The translations under genes were made by a program, and so were the position numbers. Positions 16,687-27,056 of a DNA stretch of 64,000 bases are shown piece by piece (within the stretch, counting starts at the first letter, position 1; every line of letters begins with the position of its first letter). The notes beneath the pieces are model-generated. The model had not been told where the DNA came from, ran no database searches, and saw only the letters and a program-made list of their open reading frames with translations. This DNA is from JACVRW01 sp963825345. GTDB taxonomy: Bacteria; Actinomycetota; Thermoleophilia; Solirubrobacterales; Thermoleophilaceae. The stretch spans positions 124,001-188,000 of the forward strand of contig CAWGSQ010000011.1 in the NCBI GenBank assembly GCA_963825345.1. The letters are read 5' to 3'.

Positions 16687-18165
16687 CTAGGGCAATGGCC
16701 ACTCGTGGACCGGCTCGTTCGCGTGCATGTGGTCGCGGTAGAGCACGGTCATCCGCCGCAGCGCGTCAACGCGGTCCAGCTTCTCGTCCTCGTAGAGCTT
16801 ATGGAAGGTGTCGGCCTGCCAGGCGGCGCCGTTCTGCATCGTCACGCAGCGGCGCTCGATGATGCCGAGCAGGCGGTCGCGGTCCGTTGCGGCCACACCG
16901 GCGTCCTCAAGGCCGGCGTGCGCCGCGGGCAGCAGCCGGCGCAGCACGAGCTCGGCCACCGGCACCTCCCCCACACCGGGCCAGTAGACCCGTGCCGCGA
17001 GCCCGTCGCGCGCGGCGGTGTGGAAGTTCTCCTCGGCGGCCGAAAAGGACATCTGTGACCAGAGCGGGCGTTCCTCCGCCACCAGCGACCGGATCAGCCC
17101 GTAGTAGAAGGCCGCGTTGGCGCAGATGTCGACCATGCTCGGGCCGGCGGGCAGGAGCCTGTTCTCAACGCGCAGGTGCGGGCGGTCGCCCACGGTGTCG
17201 TAGATGGGCCGGTTCCAGCGGTAGATCGTGCCGTTGTGGAGGCGCAGCTCGTGCAGCTGCGGCGTGTCGCCGCGCTCGAGCACCTCGACCGGGTCCTCTT
17301 GCTCGCAGACAGGTAGTAGCGCTGGGAAGAAGCGCACGTTCTCCTCGAACAGGTCGAAGATCGAGGTGATCCAGCGCTCGCCAAACCAGACGCGCGGGCG
17401 CACGCCCTGCGCCTTCAGCTCCTCGGGGCGAGTGTCGGTGGCCTGCTCGAACAACGCGATGCGGGTCTCGCGCCAGAGCTCGCGGCCGAAGAAGAACGGC
17501 GAATTCGCTCCCACCGCGACCTGAGGGCCGGCTATCGCCTGGGCGGCGTTCCAGTGGCTCGCGAAGCCCTCGGGGTCAACCTGTTGATGCAACTGGACGC
17601 TCGTGCACGCTGCCTCGGGGGCGATGGTGTCGGCGAACGTGGCGAGGCGCTCGACGCCGGTGATCGAGATCTCGAGGTCCTCCCCACGAGCCGCGAAGAT
17701 CTGCTCGTTGAGCTGCTGGTAGCGCGGACTGGGGCTGAACGCCTCGGCAGTCATGTGCTGCTCACCAACCGTGGGCAGGATCCCGATGATCATCATGTGC
17801 GCGCCCACCGTTCGCGCGCGCTCCTCGGCGCGGTTCAGACTCCCGCGAACCGCCTCCTCGAGGCCCGTGAATACGTCCCCGTCCAGCCGCCGTGGGGGCA
17901 CGTTGATCTCGACGTTGAACTGGCCGATCTCGGTCTGGAAGTCGGAGTCCGCGATCGCCTCGAGAGCACGCATGTTCGCCATGGAGGGATCGCCAGCCTC
18001 GTCCGTGAGGTTCAGCTCGATCTCCAACCCGAACGAGCGCCGGTCGGCCTCGAAGCGCGCCTCGCTGAGCATGCGAGCGAAGACGTCGAGACACGTCCGC
18101 ACCTTCTGCCGATAGCGCTGGCGGTCCTCACGCGAGTAGACCGCCGCCGGAACCTCCTGTCCCAC
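16687..18165 (-). CDS. Glutamate-cysteine ligase family protein (GCS2)
   Basis: A 492-residue protein of the carboxylate-amine ligase/GCS2 superfamily. FGLEIELNL (about 45-53) and EIGQFNVEINVPPRRLDG (about 79-96) are the usual metal and glutamate-binding strands. TSVQLHQQVDPEGF (about 188-201) and RVENRLLPAGPS (about 330-341) follow. The family includes gamma-glutamylcysteine synthetases and EgtA-like ligases, so a low-molecular-weight thiol or another gamma-glutamyl product is possible. No gshB, mycothiol or ergothioneine genes are nearby to decide. It starts with GTG. Only 25 bases separate it from the divergent ettA gene. Confidence 0.75.
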   Translation of the reverse strand: MGQEVPAAVYSREDRQRYRQKVRTCLDVFARMLSEARFEADRRSFGLEIELNLTDEAGDPSMANMRALEAIADSDFQTEIGQFNVEINVPPRRLDGDVFTGLEEAVRGSLNRAEERARTVGAHMMIIGILPTVGEQHMTAEAFSPSPRYQQLNEQIFAARGEDLEISITGVERLATFADTIAPEAACTSVQLHQQVDPEGFASHWNAAQAIAGPQVAVGANSPFFFGRELWRETRIALFEQATDTRPEELKAQGVRPRVWFGERWITSIFDLFEENVRFFPALLPVCEQEDPVEVLERGDTPQLHELRLHNGTIYRWNRPIYDTVGDRPHLRVENRLLPAGPSMVDICANAAFYYGLIRSLVAEERPLWSQMSFSAAEENFHTAARDGLAARVYWPGVGEVPVAELVLRRLLPAAHAGLEDAGVAATDRDRLLGIIERRCVTMQNGAAWQADTFHKLYEDEKLDRVDALRRMTVLYRDHMHANEPVHEWPLP

Positions 18166-18190
18166 GGTGTGACTCTATCCTCGACCGCTC

Positions 18191-19846
<1,656 letters not shown>

Positions 19847-21412
19847 ATGAACATCGAAGCGCCTGGCCAGGAAGCACTCACAGACGAAGCCCTCGCGCTG
19901 GTGGGCCGACTACACGAGGAGCTGGACGGGCGCCGTCGAGAGCTGCTCGACGCGCGCCAGCAGCTCCAGGCCCGCCTGGATGCGGGTGAGGAGCTGGAAT
20001 TCGTCACGGCTCCGGAGGACTTCACGGTCGCGCCGATTCCCCCCGCGCTCCAGGACCGCCGCGTGGAGATCACGGGGCCCACGAGCCGCAAGATGGTCAT
20101 CAATGCCCTGAACTCCGGAGCGCGCGGCTTCATGGCGGATTTCGAGGACTCGAACTCCCCCACCTGGCTCAACATGATCGAGGGCCAGCTCAACCTCACC
20201 GACGCGATCAACGGCAGCATCGAGCACCAGGAAAAGGGCAAGGACTACTCGCTCGGGGATGACCCTGCGGTCCTGCACGTGCGACCGCGCGGACTGCACC
20301 TTCCGGAGGCCCATATTCAGCTCGACGGTCAGCCGGTCGCCGGAGCATTTATGGACTTCGGGCTCTACGTGCACCGGAATGCCGAGGCCCTGCTGGAGCG
20401 TGGCTGGGGACCCTTCTTCTACATCCCGAAGCTCGAATCGGAGGCCGAGGCGGCGCTCTGGCGTGACGCGTTCGTGATCGCCGAGGAGGCGCTCGGGCTC
20501 GATCGCGGCACGATCAAGGCGACCGTCCTCATCGAGACGATCCCGGCCGCGTTCTGCATGGACGCGATCCTGTACGAGCTGCGCGACCACGCCGCCGGCC
20601 TGAACGCCGGCCGCTGGGACTACATCTTCTCGATGATCAAGCGCTTCCGCTCGCGACCGAAATTCGTGATGCCGGACCGCTCCGACGTCACCATGACCGT
20701 GCCGTTCATGAAGGCGTACAGCGACCTGGTCGTGAAGACCTGCCACGCCCGCGGCGCGCATGCGATGGGCGGGATGGCCGCGGTGATTCCCTCGCGGACG
20801 GACTCGGAAGCGAACGAGCGTGCCCTTGAGGCCGTTCGATCCGATAAGGAGCGCGAGGCGAACGACGGCTTTGACGGGACTTGGGTCGCTCATCCCGATT
20901 CGGTTTCCGGTGCCATGGAGGCGTTCGATGCCGTGCTCGGTGATCGGCCGAACCAGGTGGACAAGCAGCGCGACGACGTGTCACCGTCCGCCTCCGCACT
21001 GCTCGATGTGGCGTCCACTCCGGGCTCTCGCACCGAGGAAGGGCTGCGGTCCAACGTGAATGTCGGGATCCAGTACCTCTCCTCGTGGCTGCGCGGCAAC
21101 GGCGCAGCCGGGATCTACGGCCTGATGGAGGACGCCGCCACGGCCGAGATCGCCCGCGGCCAGGTCTGGCAATGGATCCACCACGAGGCAAAACTCGACG
21201 ACGGCCGCCAGATCACGCCCGAGCTGGTCCGGGAGCTGGAGGACTCAGAGCTCGAGAAGATCCGCTCGGAGATCGGCGACGACGAGTGGTTCGAACGAGA
21301 GGGCAGGCCCGAGCTCTCGAAGGAGCTCTTCGAGCGGGTGGCGCTGAGCGAAGACTTCATCGAGTTCCTGACCCTGCCGGCGTACGAAGAGCTGCAGCGT
21401 TTAGAGCACTAA
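19847..21412 (+). CDS. aceB: Malate synthase A
   Basis: A 521-residue enzyme that condenses glyoxylate with acetyl-CoA to give malate. The TIM-barrel signatures are ARGFMADFEDSNSPTW (about 91-106), VLHVRPRGLHLPE (about 144-156) and the catalytic strand VLIETIPAAFCMDAIL (about 226-241). The C-terminal domain follows (YLSSWLRGNGAAGIYGLMEDAATAEI). Length is typical for the A isoform (about 530). The ATG follows the ettA stop directly. Isocitrate lyase is not in the window. Glyoxylate from the glycolate oxidase at 10-14 kb is a likely additional feed; that link is inference. Confidence 0.95.
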   Translation: MNIEAPGQEALTDEALALVGRLHEELDGRRRELLDARQQLQARLDAGEELEFVTAPEDFTVAPIPPALQDRRVEITGPTSRKMVINALNSGARGFMADFEDSNSPTWLNMIEGQLNLTDAINGSIEHQEKGKDYSLGDDPAVLHVRPRGLHLPEAHIQLDGQPVAGAFMDFGLYVHRNAEALLERGWGPFFYIPKLESEAEAALWRDAFVIAEEALGLDRGTIKATVLIETIPAAFCMDAILYELRDHAAGLNAGRWDYIFSMIKRFRSRPKFVMPDRSDVTMTVPFMKAYSDLVVKTCHARGAHAMGGMAAVIPSRTDSEANERALEAVRSDKEREANDGFDGTWVAHPDSVSGAMEAFDAVLGDRPNQVDKQRDDVSPSASALLDVASTPGSRTEEGLRSNVNVGIQYLSSWLRGNGAAGIYGLMEDAATAEIARGQVWQWIHHEAKLDDGRQITPELVRELEDSELEKIRSEIGDDEWFEREGRPELSKELFERVALSEDFIEFLTLPAYEELQRLEH

Positions 21413-21431
21413 AAGGGGCCGCCCGGACCCG

Positions 21432-21476
21432 GGTGTGTCATCTCGGTTGCTATATCCGCCACTCAGATGACACACC
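21432..21476. terminator. 12-bp inverted repeat between aceB and def
   Basis: GGTGTGTCATCT (21432-21443) and AGATGACACACC (21465-21476) are perfect complements around a 21-base loop. The genes on both sides converge here, so a bidirectional terminator is the simple reading. There is no T-run on either side, and the arms are AT-richer than the surroundings, so a dispersed repeat or protein site is also possible. Confidence 0.5.
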
Positions 21477-21491
21477 TGAGCGGCGGCAGCG

Positions 21492-22217
21492 CTAGGCCGC
21501 CTGCTCCCGCTCCTTCGCCCGCTCCGCATCGCGCAGCTCGCGCAGCGCTCGCTTGCGCTCGTCGCGCGTGGTGCGGTCAAGGATGAGGACACCGTTCAGG
21601 TGGTCCATCTCGTGCTGGATCACGCGGGCCTCGAGGCCGGAGGCCTCGACCATGCGGGTCTCGCCCTCCTCGTCGAGGGCGCGCACGCGCACGTGCACCG
21701 GGCGCTCCACGTCCACGGTGATTCCCGGGATCGAGAGGCAGCCCTCGTCGATGATCTCCTCGTCGTCGCTCGCCCACTCGAGCTCCGGGTTGGCGAGGGC
21801 CACGAGCGGGGCGTCGGGGCCCACGCGGTATACGAGCAACCGCTGGGAGAGCCCGAGCTGTGGCGCCGCGAGCCCGACCCCGAAGGCGTCGCCCATGATC
21901 CCGGCCATGCGGCTCACCTGCCGGCGCAGGGATTCGTCGAAGCGGTCGACCGGGGTGGCGCTCGACTTCAGGATCGGATCTCCGAGCCGGCGGATGAAGG
22001 ACATGGCCGCCACCCGCCGCGCCTCGGCCTCAGGATCGAGCGGCGGAGCCTCCTCCTCCTCCTCGGCAGGATCGGGCGCCTCGGCGAGCGGCTCGGCCTC
22101 GCCCGGCTCCGCGACCGCCGCGGGCGCTCCCTCGGTGCTCTGCCGATCGTCGCCGACCACGCCGGCCTCGCGCGGCTCGGTGCGCTCTTCCTCGGTGCTC
22201 TGCCGTTCCTCGGCCAT
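21492..22217 (-). CDS. def: Peptide deformylase with acidic N-terminal extension
   Basis: A 241-residue protein. The C-terminal 170 residues are a complete deformylase: motif 1 GVGLAAPQLG (113-122), motif 2 EGCLSIPG (158-165) with metal ligand Cys160, and motif 3 HEMDH (202-206). It removes the formyl group from new proteins. The first 70 residues are unusual: rich in Glu, Pro and Ala, with RQSTE repeated at about 5-9 and 25-29, encoded by a repeated 16-mer (22130-22145 and 22190-22205). A core-only start is possible at an ATG at 22004. It follows priA in the same direction with a 61-base gap. Confidence 0.93.
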   Translation of the reverse strand: MAEERQSTEEERTEPREAGVVGDDRQSTEGAPAAVAEPGEAEPLAEAPDPAEEEEEAPPLDPEAEARRVAAMSFIRRLGDPILKSSATPVDRFDESLRRQVSRMAGIMGDAFGVGLAAPQLGLSQRLLVYRVGPDAPLVALANPELEWASDDEEIIDEGCLSIPGITVDVERPVHVRVRALDEEGETRMVEASGLEARVIQHEMDHLNGVLILDRTTRDERKRALRELRDAERAKEREQAA

Positions 22218-22278
22218 TGAGGCCGAGTTTAACGCGGGCGAACGCGCGCGTAACGCGGTGCGTGCGCGGTTGCTGTGC

Positions 22279-24459
22279 CTACTGCGGATCCACGTCTACC
22301 GCGAAGCTCGCCGCGGCGTGCGTGCGCTCGGCGGCCACCTGCTCCACCGCGTCGCGCACGGCGCCGATCGCCGGCGCTCGCTCGCGGGAGCGGATCACGA
22401 GCTGTGTCCTGTGGCGGCCCTGCCTGCGGAACAGCGGCGCCGGTCCTAGCGCGGGCACGCCCGCGGCCGTGGTGAGCTCGCGGATCGCGGTGGCCGCCGC
22501 CAGCTCCGGGCCGGGCTCGACCGACGAGCACACCACCCTGATCAGGTGGCCGTGTGGCGGGTAGCTGAGCAGCTCGCGGCGGTGCAGCTCGGCCTCGAGG
22601 AAGCCCTCCGAGTCGTGGCGCGCGGCGAAGCGCAGCGACTCCGCCGACGGGTCCAGTGCCTGCACGATCACACGCCCTCCGCGCTCGCCGCGTCCGCTGC
22701 GACCCGCGAGCTGTGCCACCAGCGCAAAGGTGCGCTCCTCCGAGCGGAAGTCCGGGAAGCGCAGTGTGGCGTCCGCGTCCAGCACGACCCCGAGCGTCAC
22801 ATCGGGGAAGTCGTGCCCCTTCGCCACCATCTGCGTGCCCACCAGGATGCCCGCCGGCGCCTCGTCGAAGCGACGCAGCACGGTGGCCACGCCGGCCGCC
22901 GCGGCCACGTCGGAGTCGAGCCTGAACACCGGCAGTGGCGCCACGAGCTCCTCGAGCTCGGTCTCGAGCTGCTCGGTCCCCGCCCCGTGGCGCGCCACTG
23001 ACACGGACTCGCAGTCGGGGCAGACCCGGGGCGCGACCTCGCGGTGACCACAGTGATGGCAGGCCATCTCGTCGAGCGCGCGATGAAGCACGAGCGTGAC
23101 GTCGCAGTTCGGGCATTCCCACACGCGAGCGCAGGATCGGCACGAGAGGAAGTTCGACCACCCGCGGCGGTTGAGCAGGACGATCGCCTTCTCCTCGCGG
23201 CGGCGCACCTCGTCCAGGGCCTGGCGCGTGCGCTCGTGGAGCGGACCCGCCGTGCCGGCCATCCCGACCAGCTCCACCGGCGGAAGCCGCCGGCCGTCCA
23301 CGCGCGAGGGCATCACGATCCGCTCGTGGCGCAGCATGCTCTCCGGGCGCGGCGTGGCGCTTCCCACCACGAGCAGCGCGCCCTCGTCGGCTGCGCGGCG
23401 CTCCGCGACGGTGCGCGCGTCGTAGCGCGGATCGCCCTCCTGCTTGTACGAGCCGTCGTGCTCCTCGTCGACGATCACGAGCCCCAGGTCATCGAACGGC
23501 GCGAACACCGCCGAGCGCGGGCCCACGCACACGCGGGCCTCGCCGCGGCGCATGCGCCACCACTCGTCGTAGCGCTCGCGCTGCGAGAGCCGCGAGTGCA
23601 TCACCGCCACCTGCTCGCCGAAGCGCTCGACGAAGCGGCCCGCGGTCTGCGGGGTGAGCGCTATCTCGGGAACGAGCACCACCGCAGAGAGGCCACGCTC
23701 GAGCGCAGCGGCCACCGAGCGCAGGTACACCTCGGTCTTGCCGCTGCCGGTGACCCCGTGCAGCAGCAGCGGACGACGCTCGCCGGTGGGGTCCTCGCCC
23801 GGCTCGAGCCGGGACTCGATCAGCGCGAAAGCAGCCTCCTGGTCCGTCGTGAGCTCGACGGTGCCCGCCCGCGCGCCCACCCGCTCCACCCGCGGACGCC
23901 GCAGTGCGTCGGCCGCGTTCTCGAGCCGCAGCAGCCCGCGCCGCTCGAGGCTCCGCAGGGTGGCATGCGAGCAGCCGGTGCGGCGAGCCAGAGCGGCGGC
24001 GCCCAGCGGCGCGCTCGCCAGCGCCTCGAGCGCTCCCCGCTGGCGCGCGCCCATCCGCGCGCCGTCGGACAGCGCAGCCTCGCCCGCCGGTGTGATCGCG
24101 GCTCGCAGCGAGCGCTTCGGTCGCAGCGGCCGCCCGGCACCGGTGCCGGTGCCCGGCGGGAGCACGAGCGCGAGGCCGCGCGCCGGGGTCGACACGTACT
24201 CCCTCGCCACCCACAGCCCAAGCTTCACGAGCGACTGCGGCACATCGGCCTCCAGCGCCGCAATCGGCTCTGCGAGCCGTTCCAGAGGCAGTTCGCTCTC
24301 CTCCGATAGGTCCACCACCACGCCCAGGAGCCGCCTGCGCCCGAATGGCACCACAAGCATGCTGCCCACGCCCACGTCCTCGAGCGCGCCGACCAGCCGG
24401 TAGTCGAACGGCCCACGCAGGCTGCGCGCAGGGGTAAGCGGCTCGACCTTGGCGATCAC
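22279..24459 (-). CDS. priA: Primosomal replication factor PriA (helicase)
   Basis: A 726-residue superfamily 2 helicase that reloads the replisome at stalled forks. Walker A is in LLHGVTGSGKTEVYLR (about 231-246), the DEAH-type box in VIVDEEHDGSYKQ (about 322-334) and the last helicase motif in QLAGRSGRGERGG. The zinc-binding region has CxxC pairs (CRSC, CPNC, CHHC, CPDC, near 425-470). The N-terminal 3'-DNA-binding domain starts with LRGPFDYRL. The GTG at 24459 is the start. Some actinobacterial PriA proteins lack helicase motifs; this one keeps them. Confidence 0.93.
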   Translation of the reverse strand: MIAKVEPLTPARSLRGPFDYRLVGALEDVGVGSMLVVPFGRRRLLGVVVDLSEESELPLERLAEPIAALEADVPQSLVKLGLWVAREYVSTPARGLALVLPPGTGTGAGRPLRPKRSLRAAITPAGEAALSDGARMGARQRGALEALASAPLGAAALARRTGCSHATLRSLERRGLLRLENAADALRRPRVERVGARAGTVELTTDQEAAFALIESRLEPGEDPTGERRPLLLHGVTGSGKTEVYLRSVAAALERGLSAVVLVPEIALTPQTAGRFVERFGEQVAVMHSRLSQRERYDEWWRMRRGEARVCVGPRSAVFAPFDDLGLVIVDEEHDGSYKQEGDPRYDARTVAERRAADEGALLVVGSATPRPESMLRHERIVMPSRVDGRRLPPVELVGMAGTAGPLHERTRQALDEVRRREEKAIVLLNRRGWSNFLSCRSCARVWECPNCDVTLVLHRALDEMACHHCGHREVAPRVCPDCESVSVARHGAGTEQLETELEELVAPLPVFRLDSDVAAAAGVATVLRRFDEAPAGILVGTQMVAKGHDFPDVTLGVVLDADATLRFPDFRSEERTFALVAQLAGRSGRGERGGRVIVQALDPSAESLRFAARHDSEGFLEAELHRRELLSYPPHGHLIRVVCSSVEPGPELAAATAIRELTTAAGVPALGPAPLFRRQGRHRTQLVIRSRERAPAIGAVRDAVEQVAAERTHAAASFAVDVDPQ

Positions 24460-24498
24460 ATACTCGAAGCTACGGGCCGAGCCGGACGGCGGTCCAGG

Positions 24499-25926
24499 TC
24501 AGGCAGCGACCGCGCGAGCTGCGCCGCCCTGCTCGCGCGCGATCACGCGCTCGAGGGCCTCGACACAGGCCGGGTCGAACCCGGTGCCGGACTGCTTGCT
24601 CAGCAACTCGAGGGCCTTGTCGAGAGCCCATGCGGGGCGGTAGACGCGCTTGGAGAGCAGCGCGTCGAAGACATCGCAGACGGCCAGGATGCGCGTCTCA
24701 ATGTCCAGATCGGGGGCGCCCAGCCCACGCGGATAGCCGCTGCCGTCGAGACGCTCGTGGTGATCGAGCACGAGCCGCGCCACCTGTGCCGAGAAGCCAA
24801 GTTGGCGAACCAGCTCGCTGCCCAGCTCCGGGTGCCGTTTGATGACGTCGTACTCCTCGTCCGTGAGCGCGCCGGGCTTCTGCAGGATCTCGTTCGGCAC
24901 CGACAGCTTGCCCACGTCGTGGACCAGGCCGCCGATCGCCAGTTCGCGCAGGCGCACCGGGGCGAGCCCGAGCTCCTCCCCCACCTGGACCGCGCGCAGA
25001 GCCACGCCGCGCGTGTGCTCGGCCGTGTACTCGTCCTTATCACCGAGGCGCACCAGGAGCGCACGGACGGTGGGGCCCATGAAGGCGTCTGCTGCGCTCA
25101 CGAGCTCGCTGGCGCGCAGGTCGCCCACGAGCGGGCGTGACTGCGCGCCGCGGTGCAGGTCGAGCGCCACGGGCACGCCCACCAGGCCGATCCCGATCAG
25201 CTCCCAGGCGTGGCCAAGCCACCAGCCGAGCTCGTAGTACTCCATCAGCAGGCCGGGCACGAGCGCCACGGCGAGCAGGACGAGGCCGTACACCACGGCC
25301 AGGTCCGCGAAGCGCCGCGTGAGCAGGAAGGTGCGTCCCGCGCGGACCGCGAGTGCGCCATAGAAGACGAGGCCGATGCCGAGCACGAAGTATGCGGGAA
25401 CGCTGGCGGCCTCGGGCACTCCGGGCACGAACGACGGCGCCAGGATCCCGGTCAGGCCGAGCGCGACGATCGCCACGAGCAGCGCGCCCTGGAGCGCGAG
25501 CATCGGCCGCACGGCGCTCGGTCGCCGCAACTCCGGAATGGCGGAGAGCGCAAGCACGGCGCCGCCCACCGGCAGGGTGAGCGCGCCCGAGAAGGCCACC
25601 AGCCCGTTGTCCCCCACGAGGAAGCCCGGCGTGGTGAGCCCGTGGATCGACAGCAGCGCGGCCATCGCGGAGAAGGCCGTCCCGATCAGCACCGACCGGC
25701 CGTCGCCGCGGCGGGCGCCGGCCAGCGTGAGCGCGAGCGCTGCGGCAGCCGCCAGCCCCGCGCTGATCGCGATCGGCAGGAAGTGGACCGCCCCTGGAAT
25801 ATTGACCTCGGTCTCGCCGAAGAAATGCACGACGGCCGCGGGTAAGACCGCGCAGCCGGCAAGCAAGCCGAGGAGGGACACCGTCCGCTGACGGAGCAGA
25901 TGGGCCATGACTGCGGTATCGGACAC
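24499..25926 (-). CDS. Membrane HD-GYP domain protein (c-di-GMP phosphodiesterase-like)
   Basis: A 475-residue protein with about eight transmembrane segments in residues 1-265, then a cytoplasmic HD-GYP domain. The catalytic set is present: DKDEYTAEHTRGV, the HD pair in GGLVHDVGKLSVP, KRHPELGSELV, LDHHERLDGSGYPRGL (the GYP motif) and AVCDVFDALLSKR. HD-GYP proteins hydrolyse cyclic di-GMP or related dinucleotides. The GTG at 25926 is chosen because AAGGAG lies nine bases upstream; an ATG at 25908 is the alternative. It diverges from an adenylate cyclase with only 23 bases between, so a second-messenger link is plausible. Confidence 0.85.
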   Translation of the reverse strand: MSDTAVMAHLLRQRTVSLLGLLAGCAVLPAAVVHFFGETEVNIPGAVHFLPIAISAGLAAAAALALTLAGARRGDGRSVLIGTAFSAMAALLSIHGLTTPGFLVGDNGLVAFSGALTLPVGGAVLALSAIPELRRPSAVRPMLALQGALLVAIVALGLTGILAPSFVPGVPEAASVPAYFVLGIGLVFYGALAVRAGRTFLLTRRFADLAVVYGLVLLAVALVPGLLMEYYELGWWLGHAWELIGIGLVGVPVALDLHRGAQSRPLVGDLRASELVSAADAFMGPTVRALLVRLGDKDEYTAEHTRGVALRAVQVGEELGLAPVRLRELAIGGLVHDVGKLSVPNEILQKPGALTDEEYDVIKRHPELGSELVRQLGFSAQVARLVLDHHERLDGSGYPRGLGAPDLDIETRILAVCDVFDALLSKRVYRPAWALDKALELLSKQSGTGFDPACVEALERVIAREQGGAARAVAA

Positions 25927-25949
25927 GTGGCATGGCTCCTTAAGGCACC

Positions 25950-27056
25950 ATGTGCGCCGTGGCGATCGACTTCGAAGCCGAAGGCATGCTCGAGGGGACC
26001 AGCGACCGCCATGCGCGGCTCGAGCTCCTGCAGACCCTGGAGCAGGAGGGCTTCGGCGTCGAGGAGCTGCGCGAGGCCGCGGCGCAGGACCGTTTGGCGC
26101 TGTTGCCCGTCGAGCGCGTGCTCGCCGGTGAGGGAAAGCTCTACACGCGCGAGGAGCTCGCGGAGGACACGGGCCTCGACCCCGACTTCCTCGACCAGGC
26201 CGCACGGGCGCTCGGTGTGCCGATCCGCGAGCCGGGCGAGCGCGCGATCACCGAGGAGGAGGTGGAGCTGTCGCGCAACGCTAAGGCGCTGATCGATGCC
26301 GGCCTCAACCCGGAATCGTTCCTCGAGCTCACGGCCGTGATGAGTCGCTCCATGCAGAACATCGCCGCGTCGCTGACCTGGGTGTTCGGCGAGGCGTTCC
26401 TGCAAGCCGGCGACACCGAGCGCGACCTCGGCCTGCGCTACGCGGAGGCCCTTCGCAACCTCGGACCCCTCGCCGCGCCCACGCTCCAGCACATGCTGAA
26501 CCTGCGGCTCCGCGAGCAGATGCGCGAGGCGGTTGTCAGCCAGGCCGAGCTGCAGGCGGGCCAGCTCGCCGGCACGCAGCCCATCACCGTTGGCTTCGTG
26601 GACATCGTCGGCTTCACGAGGCTCGGCGAGGACGTCGAACCCGAAGACCTCGGTCCAGTTGTCAGGAAATTCGAGCGGGCCGTGGCCGACGCGGTCGAAC
26701 CACCCGTACGGCTCGTGAAGATAATCGGCGACGCGGCCATGCTGGTGGCCCCGCAGCCCGGGCCGGTCGTCGACACGGTCGTCCGGCTTGTGGAGCGCTC
26801 AAACGAGCAGGCGCCGCTGCTGCGCGGCGGGGTGGCATGCGGCGAGGGGCTTACGCGAGCCGGCGACTGGTACGGGCGCCCGGTGAACCTGGCGGCCCGA
26901 CTCACCGGCTTCGCGCGGCGTGGCAGCGTCGTGACCTCCAAGGAGGTCCGTGACGCCACCGGAGACGGTTACGACTGGTCGACCGCCGGCAGCAGGCGCT
27001 TCAAGGGCGTGCGCGGGACAGTCGACGTGTTCCGGGTGCGGCCGCTCCAGAGCTAG
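25950..27056 (+). CDS. Class III adenylate cyclase with N-terminal regulatory domain
   Basis: A 368-residue soluble cyclase. Residues 1-200 are helical and resemble the regulatory half of mycobacterial Rv1264, which senses pH; that sensing role is not proven here. The catalytic domain has all key residues: metal aspartates Asp218 (FVDIVGFT) and Asp261 (KIIGDAAM), adenine-selecting Lys257 and Asp306 (DWYGRPVN), and transition-state residues Asn313 and Arg317 (VNLAARL). It should make cAMP as a homodimer. A CRP/GlxR-type palindrome at 47081 could be a downstream target of cAMP. Its TAG stop and the metK TAG stop share the sequence CTAG. Confidence 0.9.
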   Translation: MCAVAIDFEAEGMLEGTSDRHARLELLQTLEQEGFGVEELREAAAQDRLALLPVERVLAGEGKLYTREELAEDTGLDPDFLDQAARALGVPIREPGERAITEEEVELSRNAKALIDAGLNPESFLELTAVMSRSMQNIAASLTWVFGEAFLQAGDTERDLGLRYAEALRNLGPLAAPTLQHMLNLRLREQMREAVVSQAELQAGQLAGTQPITVGFVDIVGFTRLGEDVEPEDLGPVVRKFERAVADAVEPPVRLVKIIGDAAMLVAPQPGPVVDTVVRLVERSNEQAPLLRGGVACGEGLTRAGDWYGRPVNLAARLTGFARRGSVVTSKEVRDATGDGYDWSTAGSRRFKGVRGTVDVFRVRPLQS

